Positions 1-8,582 of a stretch of 64,000 nucleotides of DNA are shown here, one piece after another. This DNA comes from JAFALK01 sp036500605 (GTDB lineage Bacteria > Pseudomonadota > Gammaproteobacteria > Burkholderiales > Burkholderiaceae_C). The notes beneath the pieces are model-generated. The model was not told where the DNA came from. It did no database searches and saw only the letters and a program-made list of their open reading frames with translations. Within the stretch, counting starts at the first letter, position 1. The number at the start of each line of letters is the position of its first letter. The stretch spans positions 124,001 through 188,000 of the forward strand of contig DASYBU010000005.1 in assembly GCA_036500605.1 (NCBI GenBank), written 5' to 3'. Made by a program: the position numbers and the translations under genes.

Positions 1-146
1 TCGAGCAACTGGCCAAGGACGTTCCCGTCGGCCGCGTCGGTCAGGCGGAAGACTTGGCGAGCGCCATCATGCTTTTGTCTACCAACACCTTCATCACCGG
101 CACTATCCTGGACTGCGATGGCGGCTGGAAGCTGCGAAACGCCTGA
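1..146 (+). CDS. SDR family oxidoreductase, C-terminal fragment
   Basis: Only the last 48 codons are inside the window (frame from base 3, stop TGA 144-146). The tail has the C-terminal pattern of classical short-chain dehydrogenases: a GRVGQAEDLASAIM stretch followed by a TGTILDCDGGW ending, which corresponds to the family's usual D-G-G terminus. The Rossmann fold and the Ser-Tyr-Lys residues would lie upstream of the window, so cofactor and substrate cannot be judged. A rho-independent-looking terminator follows about 100 bp downstream and may end this transcript. The neighbouring LysR gene is convergent. Confidence 0.85.
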   Translation, partial: EQLAKDVPVGRVGQAEDLASAIMLLSTNTFITGTILDCDGGWKLRNA

Positions 147-221
147 TCAGCTGACGTTCATGTCGGTGGATAGACAAAAGCTGGCACGCCGCTTGCTAAT
201 ATTTCACTATCGATTGTCTCC

Positions 222-277
222 TCCATCCCCTCGGATGGATTAACGCCCCAGGCTGGTTCAGCCTGGGGCTTTTTTTT
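222..277 (+). terminator. Double hairpin with a T-tract, rho-independent terminator
   Basis: A 9-bp perfect stem CCCCAGGCT/AGCCTGGGG (246-254 and 260-268) with a 5-nt loop is followed at once by an 8-T run (270-277). A second small hairpin, TCCATCC/GGATGGA (222-228 and 233-239), lies just upstream. The polarity fits termination of plus-strand transcription from the SDR gene that ends at 146. The paired hairpins 75 bp after the stop could also be the 3' end of a small RNA, but there is no direct sign of a separate promoter. Confidence 0.75.
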
Positions 278-319
278 GGTGCGGCGCCCTCGTGGGCACC
301 TGTGGCGTGCATCGATGCA

Positions 320-1204
320 CTAGCCAAAGGCCTCGACCATGAAGTCGACGAAGCTGCGCAGCTTCGGCGTGGGCCGGCGGTCGGCGAGATAGACGACATG
401 CATCGGCCGTGAAGGCAACTCATGGTCCGGCAGCAGTCGCACCAGACGGCCGGCGGCCACGTCTTCGCCGACCAGGATCTCGGGCTGCATGATGATCCCG
501 AACCCTTCGAGCGCGGCCATTCTGAGCGCCTGCCCGTTGTTGACGCTGAAGCGTCCTTGCACCTGAACGGTTTCGCTGCGCCCTTCATGGCTGAAGCGCC
601 AGGTGTTTTTCTTCTGCCAGTAACTGAAGCCCAGGCAGTTGTGAGCGGCGAGGTCTTGTGCGGTCTGCGGTGTTCCGTTCGCCGACAAGTAGGAGGGAGC
701 GGCGCAGAGCCACATCGTGTAAGGCTTCAAGGCTCTCGCGGTCAGGCCCGAATCGGGCAGGATGCCGATCCGGATGGCAGCCTCATAGCCTTCTTCCACC
801 AGGTCCGCCACGCGATCGGACAGGGCCAGATCGATGCTCACTTCGGCGTGCAGCTTCAGATAGCGCGCCAGCACCGGCGCGAGTCGCTGGCTGCCGAAGG
901 ACACCGGCGCGTGGATCTTCAAGAGACCACGCGGCGCGGCGAGCAATTCGTTCGCGCAGGTGTCGGCCGCCTCGGCATCGGCCAGCAGTTGCTTGCAGTG
1001 CTGGTAGTAGAGACGCCCGACCTCGGTCAGCGATTGCTGCCGTGTGGTGCGGTTCAAGAGCCGCGCGCCGACCCGATCTTCGAGCGAGCGGACGTGCTTG
1101 CCGACCATCGTGGCCGAGATGTCGAAAGCTTCGGCCGCGGCGGTGAAGCTGCGCTTGTCCGCCGCGTGGATGAAAACCGCCATGCTCACAAACCGATCCA
1201 GCAT
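320..1204 (-). CDS. LysR-family transcriptional regulator
   Basis: The 294-residue length is usual for LysR regulators. The N-terminal winged helix is clear: a SFTAAAEAFDISATMVGKHVRSLE helix-turn-helix region (about residues 18-41), then the RLLNRTTRQQSLTEVG wing. The rest is a periplasmic-binding-protein-like effector domain of the CrgA/DsdC-like group. The gene is divergent from the carboxymuconolactone decarboxylase-like gene with about 147 bp between them, the classic arrangement for a LysR regulator and its target. An alternative start is Met8. The effector is unknown. Confidence 0.9.
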   Translation of the reverse strand: MLDRFVSMAVFIHAADKRSFTAAAEAFDISATMVGKHVRSLEDRVGARLLNRTTRQQSLTEVGRLYYQHCKQLLADAEAADTCANELLAAPRGLLKIHAPVSFGSQRLAPVLARYLKLHAEVSIDLALSDRVADLVEEGYEAAIRIGILPDSGLTARALKPYTMWLCAAPSYLSANGTPQTAQDLAAHNCLGFSYWQKKNTWRFSHEGRSETVQVQGRFSVNNGQALRMAALEGFGIIMQPEILVGEDVAAGRLVRLLPDHELPSRPMHVVYLADRRPTPKLRSFVDFMVEAFG

Positions 1205-1351
1205 TGATTGATGACTCTCAGTTGCTAATCAATAAACCAGACGGCACTTTATCAACCTGCGGGCGATGGAGAAACTGGCGGCAAGGCTCGGCTCTTCAAG
1301 GCGCTAACGCCAGGAGTCAGCTGACAGACCCATCAACGAAAGGAAGCTGTG

Positions 1352-1750
1352 ATGACATCCCAACAAACCACGCCGCTGCGCCGCCGCGGCCTCGAACTGC
1401 TCGAACAACTGCACGGCGGCCATGCCGGCGCTGCGATGGTGGCCGAGATGCAGGAGATCTGCCCCGCGTTTGCCGACATGACGATTGACTGGGCGATCGG
1501 CGGCATCATGGATCGGCCCGGCCTCGACCTGGTGACGCGCGAGCTGGTGCTCATCGCTTCCTGCGTCACGACGGGCAACGCCGCGCCCCAGCTGCGCGCG
1601 CATGCCGAGGCGGCGCTGAAGGTGGGCGCCACCCGTGAGCAGATCGTGGAGACGGTGCTGCAGCTGACCTTCTATGCCGGCGGCCCCAATGTGCGCAATT
1701 CGCTGGTGCTGCTCAAGGACGTGTTTGCCGGCGCAGCATCAACCTCATGA
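1352..1750 (+). CDS. Carboxymuconolactone decarboxylase family protein
   Basis: A 132-residue single-domain protein of the CMD/AhpD-like all-alpha fold. The diagnostic part is the central helix with LVLIASCVTTGNAAPQLRAH, where the Cys and the His 12 residues later match the conserved polar residues of the CMD family, and the AALKVGATREQIVETVLQ segment. The ATG at 1352 is preferred over the GTG at 1349 because the AGGAAG at 1341-1346 is then 5 nt away. Family members either decarboxylate 4-carboxymuconolactone or act as small peroxidases. There is no protocatechuate pathway gene nearby, so the true substrate is open. The divergent LysR gene probably controls it. Confidence 0.85.
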   Translation: MTSQQTTPLRRRGLELLEQLHGGHAGAAMVAEMQEICPAFADMTIDWAIGGIMDRPGLDLVTRELVLIASCVTTGNAAPQLRAHAEAALKVGATREQIVETVLQLTFYAGGPNVRNSLVLLKDVFAGAASTS

Positions 1751-1753
1751 GCC

Positions 1754-2698
1754 TCAAGCGCGCAGCACAAACCCGATCGCCGCATCGATCGTCGCGCCCT
1801 GCGCCGCATTGCACTCGGCCGGGCTCGCTGTCGGGCTGTCGGGGTAGACCTCGGTCGTCGTCACGAAGCGCGCGGCCGTCATGCCGCCGCACAGGCCGAG
1901 CGAGCGCTTGGCGTAGTTGATGACGCCCGGCTGCTGCAGCGGCGTGCCGATGATGCAGCCGTGTTCGTCGGCCTCGGCGATATGGGTCACGCGGCGCACC
2001 GCATCGATCAGCACGCGCTGGAATTCGGGCACGGGCCGTTCGGTGTCCGCCACCAGGTAGAAGCCGTCGGGAATGGCGTGCCAGTCGAAGGGCTTGCCGT
2101 CGCGCGCGGCCTTGGCGGGGCCGAACTCGCTGTTGTCGGTGTCGGTGGTCTCGTGCAGGTCCACGTGCAAGTCGACGTGGGTGCAGTTCGCGGCCACGCA
2201 GGTCATGGCGAGCGCTGCTTCAGCGGCCGGGCTGTCCTGCTTGAATTGACGGTTAGGGTCCAGCGCGTCGGGGTTCCAGCGGTTGACGGTCTCGTAGCCC
2301 CAGGGGCTGATGCAGGGCAGCACGAGCAGGTTGACGGTCTGTGCATGGCGATCGAACTCGTGTGCGATCCATTGCAGTGCGCCTTGCACGCCGCTGGTTT
2401 CATAACCGTGCACGCCGCCGGTCACGAGCACCGTCGGGCGATCGGGGTTCCACTCCCGGCTGCGAACGGCGTGGAGCGGGTAGCTGCCGAGGCCGAGGCG
2501 CGTGTAGTCGAGCGTGCCGTACTGGAGCAACTCGGCCGATGCGGGCAGAGCGGCCTTGAGGCGCGCGACGACTTCTTCGTCGTAGCTGCGTTGCACGTGC
2601 TGCTGCGCGAGCCAGGCGGATTTCTCAGCGTCGCCCCAGGGCGTGCCTGGGGTGCCGATCGGATAGGGTGCGGGTTGCAGTGTGGCCACGAAATTCAT
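1754..2698 (-). CDS. M14 family metallocarboxypeptidase-like protein
   Basis: A 314-residue protein with the zinc-binding pattern of M14 peptidases and related deacylases: HGYE (His97, Glu100) after a GGVHG strand, and a later DLHVDLHE segment (about residues 177-183) carrying the third His ligand. There is no signal peptide, so a cytoplasmic location is likely. The start ATG overlaps the stop of the aldehyde dehydrogenase gene (ATGA, 2695-2698), so the two genes are translationally coupled and probably act on one compound, for example an N-acylated or amide-linked substrate. Whether it removes amino acids or acyl groups cannot be decided from sequence. Confidence 0.75.
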   Translation of the reverse strand: MNFVATLQPAPYPIGTPGTPWGDAEKSAWLAQQHVQRSYDEEVVARLKAALPASAELLQYGTLDYTRLGLGSYPLHAVRSREWNPDRPTVLVTGGVHGYETSGVQGALQWIAHEFDRHAQTVNLLVLPCISPWGYETVNRWNPDALDPNRQFKQDSPAAEAALAMTCVAANCTHVDLHVDLHETTDTDNSEFGPAKAARDGKPFDWHAIPDGFYLVADTERPVPEFQRVLIDAVRRVTHIAEADEHGCIIGTPLQQPGVINYAKRSLGLCGGMTAARFVTTTEVYPDSPTASPAECNAAQGATIDAAIGFVLRA

Positions 2699-4155
2699 TC
2701 GCCTGATGAGGGTGATGCCGCCGACGATACACCGTGAACGGGCGCCATGATGGTCTTGGCTTCAAGGAACGATTCCAGGCCCTGCACGCCGAACTCGCGA
2801 CCGATGCCCGATTGCTTGTAGCCGCCGAATGGAGCCAGCGGATCGTGTTGCATGGCGTTGATGGCCACACGGCCCGCTTGCAATCGGCGCGCCACGGCTT
2901 GGGCGCGCGCCGGATTCGAAGAAAACACGTAGGCATGCAAGCCGAACATCGAATCGTTGGCGATCGAGACGGCCTCGTCTTCGCTGTCATAGGCGACGAT
3001 GCTCAGCACGGGACCGAAGATCTCTTCCTGCGCGATCGTCATGTCGTTGCGAACATCAACAAACACGGTGGGCCGCACGAAGAAACCGCGACTCAGATCG
3101 TCGGGGCGGCCGGGCCCGCCGACGAGAACGGTCGCGCCTTCTTCGATCCCTCTGCGGATGTAGCTTTGCACGCGCTCGAAGTGGCTGCGATTGGCCATCG
3201 GGCCGACGACCGTTTCGGGGTCGGCGGGGTCGCCCACTTTCAGCTGTTCCACGAGGGTCTTGATCCGCGCCGTGACCTGCGCAAGCTGCGCCCGTGGAAC
3301 CAGCAAGCGCGAGCCCGCGATGCACGCCTGGCCGCTGTTCTGGAACGCTGCCGTGAGTGCCGCGGGGAGGGCTGTCGCAAGATCAGCGTCATCCAGGATG
3401 AGGGACGGCGACTTGCCGCCGAGGCCCAGCGTGACGCGCTTCATCGTGTCCATCGCCAGCCGGGCGATGGCTTTGCCGGTGCCGCCCGATCCGGTGAATG
3501 AGATCCGGGCAATGTCGCGGTGGGTGCTGAGTTCGGCGCCGATGACGTCGCCGCGTCCGTTGAGGATGTTGATCACGCCGGGAGGCAGGCCGGCCTCGTG
3601 CAGGGCTTCGGCCAGGATCTGGGTCTGGATGGCGCTCAGCTCGCTGGGCTTGATGACCGTCGTGCAGCCCGCCGCGATCGCCATGGCCAGCTTGCTGCAG
3701 ATCGAGCCCGCGTTGCTGTTCCAGGGCGTGATCAGCAAGGCGACACCGACAGGCTCCATCACCACCGTCGACCGGCCCGCGCGCTGCTCGAACTCATAGG
3801 TCTCAAGAACCGTGGCGGCGTCGAGGAAGGACTGGGCCGCGTACTGCGACACCCAGCTCGAACGTGACAGCGGGCCGCCGTATTCCTCGACAGTCGCATC
3901 GCGCAGCGCATCCTTTCGCGACAGCACCGCAGCATGCAGGCGCTTGAGCATGTCGACGCGTTCGGCCTTGCTCGTTTGCGAGAAAGACGGCAGGGCTCTC
4001 TTTGCCGCCGCCACGGCACGCAGGGCGTCTTCCCGGTCGGCCAGCACGACGTGGCCGAGGATGTCTTCGGTGGTCGGGTTGACGAGTTCGAGGCGTTCGG
4101 TGCCGTGCGGTTCGACGAAGGCGCCGTCGATATAGAGCTGGTTGATGGTTCGCAT
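2695..4155 (-). CDS. NAD(P)-dependent aldehyde dehydrogenase with altered general-base motif
   Basis: The ALDH superfamily is recognised from VNPTTEDILGHV near the N terminus, PWNSNAG, the FTGSGGTGKAIA cofactor loop, the catalytic Cys in NSGQACIAGSRL, the EEIFGPVLSIV motif, and the C-terminal FGGYKQSGIGRE. The start at 4155 has an AGGAGT ribosome-binding site; an upstream in-frame ATG at 4191 has none. The usual LELGGKSP motif reads LGLGGKSP here, so the Glu that normally acts as general base is Gly. This may shift activity or mark a subfamily. The gene is followed without a gap by the M14 gene and is divergent from a LysR gene. Confidence 0.92.
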   Translation of the reverse strand: MRTINQLYIDGAFVEPHGTERLELVNPTTEDILGHVVLADREDALRAVAAAKRALPSFSQTSKAERVDMLKRLHAAVLSRKDALRDATVEEYGGPLSRSSWVSQYAAQSFLDAATVLETYEFEQRAGRSTVVMEPVGVALLITPWNSNAGSICSKLAMAIAAGCTTVIKPSELSAIQTQILAEALHEAGLPPGVINILNGRGDVIGAELSTHRDIARISFTGSGGTGKAIARLAMDTMKRVTLGLGGKSPSLILDDADLATALPAALTAAFQNSGQACIAGSRLLVPRAQLAQVTARIKTLVEQLKVGDPADPETVVGPMANRSHFERVQSYIRRGIEEGATVLVGGPGRPDDLSRGFFVRPTVFVDVRNDMTIAQEEIFGPVLSIVAYDSEDEAVSIANDSMFGLHAYVFSSNPARAQAVARRLQAGRVAINAMQHDPLAPFGGYKQSGIGREFGVQGLESFLEAKTIMAPVHGVSSAASPSSGE

Positions 4156-4266
4156 GGGGACTCCTGATGGGACTGAAGGGATGAAGGACACAGTTCCAAT
4201 TTAGGAGTTGAGGATTGATTTGATAAGATGAACAGATGCTTATGAGACGTCACGAAAATCGGGACA

Positions 4267-5169
4267 ATGCATAAATCGGGTCTCGTCGAACTTGAGGCCG
4301 TGCTGGCGGTGGCCAGGCATCAGGGCTTCCGTCCCGCCGCCGTCGAACTCGGCATGTCGACGACGGGCTTGAGCAATGCCGTGGCCGGGTTGGAGCAGCG
4401 CCTGGGTGTGCGGCTTTTTCATCGCACCACCCGCAGCGTCTCGCTCACGGAAGCCGGCGAGCAGTTCACGGCGCGCATCCTGCCGGCGATGTCGGAGATC
4501 CGCGGCGCGATGGAGACGGCCACCAGCCGGCGCCTGAGGCCGGCGGGGACACTCCGCCTCAATGCTGCGTTAGGTGCCGCGCGCATGGTGTTTGCGCCGC
4601 TCGTCCCCGAATTCCTGAACCGCTATCCGGACATGAGCCTGGATATCGTGACCGAGGGGCGCCTGATCGACATCGTGGCCGATGGTTTCGACGCGGGCTT
4701 GCGCCCCAGTGAACTGGTGCCGCGCGACATGGTGAGAGTGCCGATCGGCCGCGACATGCGCATGGCCGTGGTCGGTACGCCCGGCTATTTCTCGCAGCAT
4801 CGCAAGCCGAAGTCGCCGGCAGATCTGGCCGGGCACGAGTGCATCCGGGCGCGGCTGCCCAACGGCGCGCTCTCGCGGTGGGAATTCGCCAAGCGCGGCG
4901 AGCCCCTGAACGTCGATGTGCCCGGGCGCCTCGTGGTCGACGCGCCGGCGCTCATGATCGACGCCGCTCGTTCCGGCCTGGGTCTGGCGCAGGTCGCACA
5001 GTGGTATGTGTCAGAGGATATCGAGGCCGGGCGGCTGGTGCGCGTGCTCGAAGACTGGACGCCAGCCTACCCGGGGCTGGCGCTCTACTATCCGGCAGGC
5101 CGCCACGTGCCTGCAGGATTGCGCGCGTTCATCGACCTGATTCGAGAGATCAGTGCGCGGGAGCCGTGA
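4267..5169 (+). CDS. LysR-family transcriptional regulator
   Basis: A 300-residue LysR regulator with an N-terminal helix-turn-helix (RPAAVELGMSTTGLSNAVAG, residues about 21-40) and wing (RLFHRTTRSVSLTEAGEQF), followed by a CrgA-like effector-binding domain. It is transcribed away from the aldehyde dehydrogenase gene with 111 bp between the starts, so it is the likely regulator of the ALDH/M14 pair. No clear ribosome-binding site precedes the ATG. Its stop lies 12 bp from the stop of the convergent LytTR gene. Confidence 0.9.
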   Translation: MHKSGLVELEAVLAVARHQGFRPAAVELGMSTTGLSNAVAGLEQRLGVRLFHRTTRSVSLTEAGEQFTARILPAMSEIRGAMETATSRRLRPAGTLRLNAALGAARMVFAPLVPEFLNRYPDMSLDIVTEGRLIDIVADGFDAGLRPSELVPRDMVRVPIGRDMRMAVVGTPGYFSQHRKPKSPADLAGHECIRARLPNGALSRWEFAKRGEPLNVDVPGRLVVDAPALMIDAARSGLGLAQVAQWYVSEDIEAGRLVRVLEDWTPAYPGLALYYPAGRHVPAGLRAFIDLIREISAREP

Positions 5170-5181
5170 TCGCCTTCAAGC

Positions 5182-5922
5182 TCAGAGCTGCTTGAATCGA
5201 TACGCATAGCTCGGGCTGACCTCGAGCGTCTCGGGCCGGCTCTTGAGCGCGATGCTGAGCTTGCCGCTCAAGGCCCGGCTGACCGACTTGATCGCATGCG
5301 CGTTGACGATGGTGGAGCGGTGCACCTGCCAGAAATGCTCGCCGTCGACGCGCTGCACGAGCTCCTTCAGCGGCATCGAGATCAGCGCTTCGTTGTCTGC
5401 GGTGACGACGACCACGTACTTGTTGTCGGCGCGGAAATACACCACCTCGTCCACCGCGATCAGCTGCAGCTCGCGCCCCAGCTGGACTGTGATCCAGCGC
5501 AGCGGCTCGACGCCGGCCACCAGGCTCGTCAAGCCGGCAAGACCTGCGAGGTCAGGCGGCGGCTGTGTCAGTCGCTCCTTCAAGCGCACCAGCGTGCGCG
5601 CCATGCGAGCCGGGTCCAGCGGCTTGAGCAGGTAGCCGACCGCGCCTTCGTCAAAAGCCTGCACCGCATAACGCTCATGCGCGGTGATGAACACGACCTG
5701 GGCGCGCCGGCCGATCAGCTGCGCCACGTCGAGGCCCGAGAGCCCCGGCATCTGCACGTCCAGAAAACAGACCTCGGGCTGTAATTGCTCCACCAGCCGC
5801 AGCGCCTCATGTCCGTCGCGTGCCATGCCCACGATCTGCGCCTCGGGCCACTGGCGCAGCAGCTCCTCACGGATCTCGGCGGCGAGCAGGGCTTCGTCTT
5901 CGGCGATGAGGATGCGAGTCAT
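5182..5922 (-). CDS. LytTR-type response regulator
   Basis: A 246-residue two-domain regulator. The receiver domain has the acidic pocket AEDE near residue 8, the phospho-acceptor Asp55 in CFLDVQMPG, and the later KPLD lysine. The C-terminal 100 residues form a LytTR DNA-binding domain (ADNKYVVVVT, FWQVHRSTIVNAHAI, LEVSPSYAYRF). LytTR regulators bind direct repeats upstream of target promoters. It is the last gene of a three-gene unit after two membrane histidine kinases, with 14 bp to the upstream gene, so the kinases are its natural partners. Confidence 0.93.
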   Translation of the reverse strand: MTRILIAEDEALLAAEIREELLRQWPEAQIVGMARDGHEALRLVEQLQPEVCFLDVQMPGLSGLDVAQLIGRRAQVVFITAHERYAVQAFDEGAVGYLLKPLDPARMARTLVRLKERLTQPPPDLAGLAGLTSLVAGVEPLRWITVQLGRELQLIAVDEVVYFRADNKYVVVVTADNEALISMPLKELVQRVDGEHFWQVHRSTIVNAHAIKSVSRALSGKLSIALKSRPETLEVSPSYAYRFKQL

Positions 5923-5936
5923 GGGGGTTACGTGGG

Positions 5937-6965
5937 TTACGTGGGCAGAGGCCAGCGGAGTTTGAACAAGGGCAATTCCTGCTCGATCAATTCGAGCGAG
6001 GCCTGCTGCTCGCCATGCACGGCGCGCAGGCGCTGCGCCAGTTCGGCCAGCGGCACCAGCTCCGCAGCATGCCGCACACTTTGAGGGTCAGGGCCGAGGC
6101 CTTGCAGGCGCAGCTCGGCGCTTCGCGCCTCGACCTTCAAGGACAGGCTCCAGAGGGTCGTGCCCTCATCGAGCAGCGGGCGCACCAGCGGCAGCAAGAC
6201 CATCGGCGCGAAGGGCCAGTCCTGCGGCTCGCTCAGGCCTGCGAAATGCAGCCGCTCGGTGTGCTGCGCATCGGCGCTGACCAGGGCCGCGTACGCGCGC
6301 AGCGCGACCAGCTCGCGCGCCAGCGTGGAGACTTCGGTTTCGATATGCGGCTGCAAGGCGCGCAGCAGGTTGATCAAGGCCGCGAGACGCGCCAAGGCCC
6401 GCTGCGGCTGCTCCAGCAGTTCAGCGTCGATCAGCGCCAGCCGGTCCGAAAGCAGGGCGGGATCGACGCGCGCCTGCAAGGCCAGCAGTTGCGCGGCAGC
6501 CAGCTGGCGCTGCCTTTCGGCGGCCGCATCCTGCAAAGCCTTGAGACGCGCCTGCGCGCGCCGTGACGAGCGCAACTGCACGTAGACCGTCATGCCGAGC
6601 GCATGCCAGACCAGGCTGCTGCCGGCCAAACGGAAGTCCTCGCTGCTGTTCCACCAATCGACCTTGCCCAGCACCGGATAGAGCGCGGGGGCAATCACCC
6701 ACACGCCTGACGTGATGGTTGCAATGACAACCGCCGGGTAGGCGATCCACGGCGGCAGCTTGCGGGCATCCACCAGCGCATCGGCCACGCGCACCAGCAG
6801 CACGGCCGGCACGCCGAACTGCAGCACGTTATAGGCCACGGTGTGGAACATGCCGCCCTCGAGGTGGTTGCTCAAGGGCGTGCCGTTGGCGAACAGCGTG
6901 GCCAGGCCGACCAGCACCATCCAGACCAGATCGGCGGGGCCGATAGGGGCGGTCTTCAACGCCAC
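5937..6965 (-). CDS. Degenerate LytS-like membrane histidine kinase (probable pseudokinase)
   Basis: A 342-residue protein with about four hydrophobic segments in the first 130 residues, then a helical segment that aligns with the His_kinase domain of the upstream neighbour. Where the neighbour has QVEPHFLFNTL, this protein reads RVDPALLSDRL, so the phospho-acceptor His is Ala170 and the conserved Asn is lost. No recognisable N box or G box of the ATPase domain is present. The start overlaps the end of the intact kinase by 10 bp. It is best read as a catalytically dead partner, perhaps a heterodimer subunit or sensor. The reading frame is intact, so it is not a decayed gene. Confidence 0.75.
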   Translation of the reverse strand: MALKTAPIGPADLVWMVLVGLATLFANGTPLSNHLEGGMFHTVAYNVLQFGVPAVLLVRVADALVDARKLPPWIAYPAVVIATITSGVWVIAPALYPVLGKVDWWNSSEDFRLAGSSLVWHALGMTVYVQLRSSRRAQARLKALQDAAAERQRQLAAAQLLALQARVDPALLSDRLALIDAELLEQPQRALARLAALINLLRALQPHIETEVSTLARELVALRAYAALVSADAQHTERLHFAGLSEPQDWPFAPMVLLPLVRPLLDEGTTLWSLSLKVEARSAELRLQGLGPDPQSVRHAAELVPLAELAQRLRAVHGEQQASLELIEQELPLFKLRWPLPT

Positions 6966-8041
6966 GGCAATTGCACCCGCGCGATCAGGCCCTGCGGCTC
7001 GTTCAGGTGCAGGCTCAAGCGCGCCTCGGTGCCGTGCAGGGCTGCGAGCCGCGCGCGCAGCGTCACGAGGCCCGTGCCGCCGCCGCTGGTCTTGGCCATG
7101 CCGGCGCCGGTGTCGGCCACTTCCAATCTCAGCATGTTGGGCTGCTCCGGATCGGGGACGGCCAGCACGCGGATCGCGCCGCCTTCCACCTGCGGCGCGA
7201 TGCCATGCTTGACCGCGTTCTCGGCCAGCGTCAGCAGGCAGGTCGACGGCACGACGGCCTCATCCAGACCCGGCGCGATCTCGAAGCTGAGCTGAAGCCG
7301 GTCCGATCCGATGCGGCGTTGGTGCAAGGCGAGGAAGGCGCGCACGAGCTCGATCTCGCGGCCCAGCGAGGTCTCGCTCTGCCGCAGCTCGGGCAGCGCC
7401 GCGGCCAGGTAGATGCGCAGCTCCGACAGCATCGCGCGTGCGGCTTGCGTGTCGGTCTGGGCGAGGCGGCGCAGATGGGCCAGTGTGTTGAAGAGGAAAT
7501 GAGGCTCGACCTGGGCTTGCAGGAGCGCGGTGCGGGCTTCATCCAGCCGACGCGCCAGGGCCGAGGCGTCGAGTTGCAGCGACTCAGCATCCGCGTCACC
7601 GCGGCGCCGCCGCTGCCGGAATTCGACGCTGAGGCAGGCGACTGCTGCATAGCTGAACTGCACTTGCAGGTCATAGAGGCTGCGCGCCACCAGCGGCGCA
7701 TGCGTGTGGGCGAACAGACGGCCAAGCGCGGGGCAGAGCAAGCCCAGCGCGAGGATCTGCAGGCCCAGCGCGAGCGGTCGCTGGTCGCCCGCCTGGGGCA
7801 GCCAGGCATGGCTGATGCTGGCGGCCAGCCACAGCGACCAGATCCACATCGCCGTACCCAGCCACAGGGACAGCGTGCTGGGCGAGTTCCACCGGCAGGA
7901 GCCGTCCTCGTCGCCGAAATTGCAGCCCAGGATGCGGGGCGCCTGCATGCCCGCTGCCAGCATCAGGCTCAGGCCCGCAGCGATCAGCGCTTCGCGGCGA
8001 TCGGCGCGAGTGGCGAAGGGCAGGGAGACGGTGAATTGCAT
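6956..8041 (-). CDS. LytS/YehU-type sensor histidine kinase
   Basis: A 361-residue membrane kinase. Hydrophobic segments occupy about residues 16-32, 57-78, 90-108 and 125-140. The His_kinase signature QVEPHFLFNTLAHL places the phospho-acceptor at His181. The HATPase domain is complete, with LAENAVKHGI (N box) and DTGAGM plus GGGTGLVTL (G boxes). It is the first gene of the kinase-pseudokinase-LytTR unit. Kinases of this family typically sense envelope or nutrient signals through their membrane domain; no ligand can be inferred. Confidence 0.92.
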   Translation of the reverse strand: MQFTVSLPFATRADRREALIAAGLSLMLAAGMQAPRILGCNFGDEDGSCRWNSPSTLSLWLGTAMWIWSLWLAASISHAWLPQAGDQRPLALGLQILALGLLCPALGRLFAHTHAPLVARSLYDLQVQFSYAAVACLSVEFRQRRRRGDADAESLQLDASALARRLDEARTALLQAQVEPHFLFNTLAHLRRLAQTDTQAARAMLSELRIYLAAALPELRQSETSLGREIELVRAFLALHQRRIGSDRLQLSFEIAPGLDEAVVPSTCLLTLAENAVKHGIAPQVEGGAIRVLAVPDPEQPNMLRLEVADTGAGMAKTSGGGTGLVTLRARLAALHGTEARLSLHLNEPQGLIARVQLPWR

Positions 8042-8062
8042 GAAGAGGAGAGGCGGCGGGAA

Positions 8063-8437
8063 TCAGCGGGGTTTGCTGTCGGTGCTGGTGGCGGCCGAGG
8101 CTCGTGTCATGGAAGGCGTTGGAGCCGCGAAGCGGATCTTAAGGACGTATCGCTGCGGCGTGCCACCGGTGCATTCCAATGATTCGAGCGCCGTGCGCAC
8201 GCGGCTCTGGTAGCGGCGTGTGCCCTCGAGCGAAATCGAGCGCACGACACCCCGCGCATCGACATCGAAACTGGCCCGTACCTCGCCGTCCGGGCCGACG
8301 CCCGGCATCGCGCTGGCCAGCAGCTCGGGCAGGTCCTGTGCCAGCTGCGGGCAGACGGCGGCATCAGCGAAGGTGGGCGTGGCGCACAGCGCCAGCGCCA
8401 GCGCGGTGAGGGTGGCAAGGGCAAAGGTTTTTTGCAT
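8063..8437 (-). CDS. Small exported protein with TonB C-terminal-like fold
   Basis: A 124-residue protein with a signal peptide (hydrophobic stretch at residues 6-20, probable cleavage after ATPTFA). The mature part has the rhythm of a TonB C-terminal domain: an FDVDARGVVRSISLEG strand-turn-strand with DxxG-like turn, a helix RVRTALESLEC, then a YVLKIRF strand. It lacks a transmembrane anchor or Pro-rich linker, so it is not a complete energy transducer. It has 21 bp to the kinase gene downstream on the same strand, so it may be co-transcribed with the two-component genes and could feed the sensor. Confidence 0.65.
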   Translation of the reverse strand: MQKTFALATLTALALALCATPTFADAAVCPQLAQDLPELLASAMPGVGPDGEVRASFDVDARGVVRSISLEGTRRYQSRVRTALESLECTGGTPQRYVLKIRFAAPTPSMTRASAATSTDSKPR

Positions 8438-8582
8438 GACGGGCTCCCGGGGTTGACGGTGGCGCCAAGTTACGCAACCGTGAGGAGCCGATCAGCCGAT
8501 GCCCGACGAAGCTGGGAGCGAGCCGACGAACCGCCGTTGGCGGTCGATGAAAAAACGCGCGCCACGATGGCGCTGCGCATAC

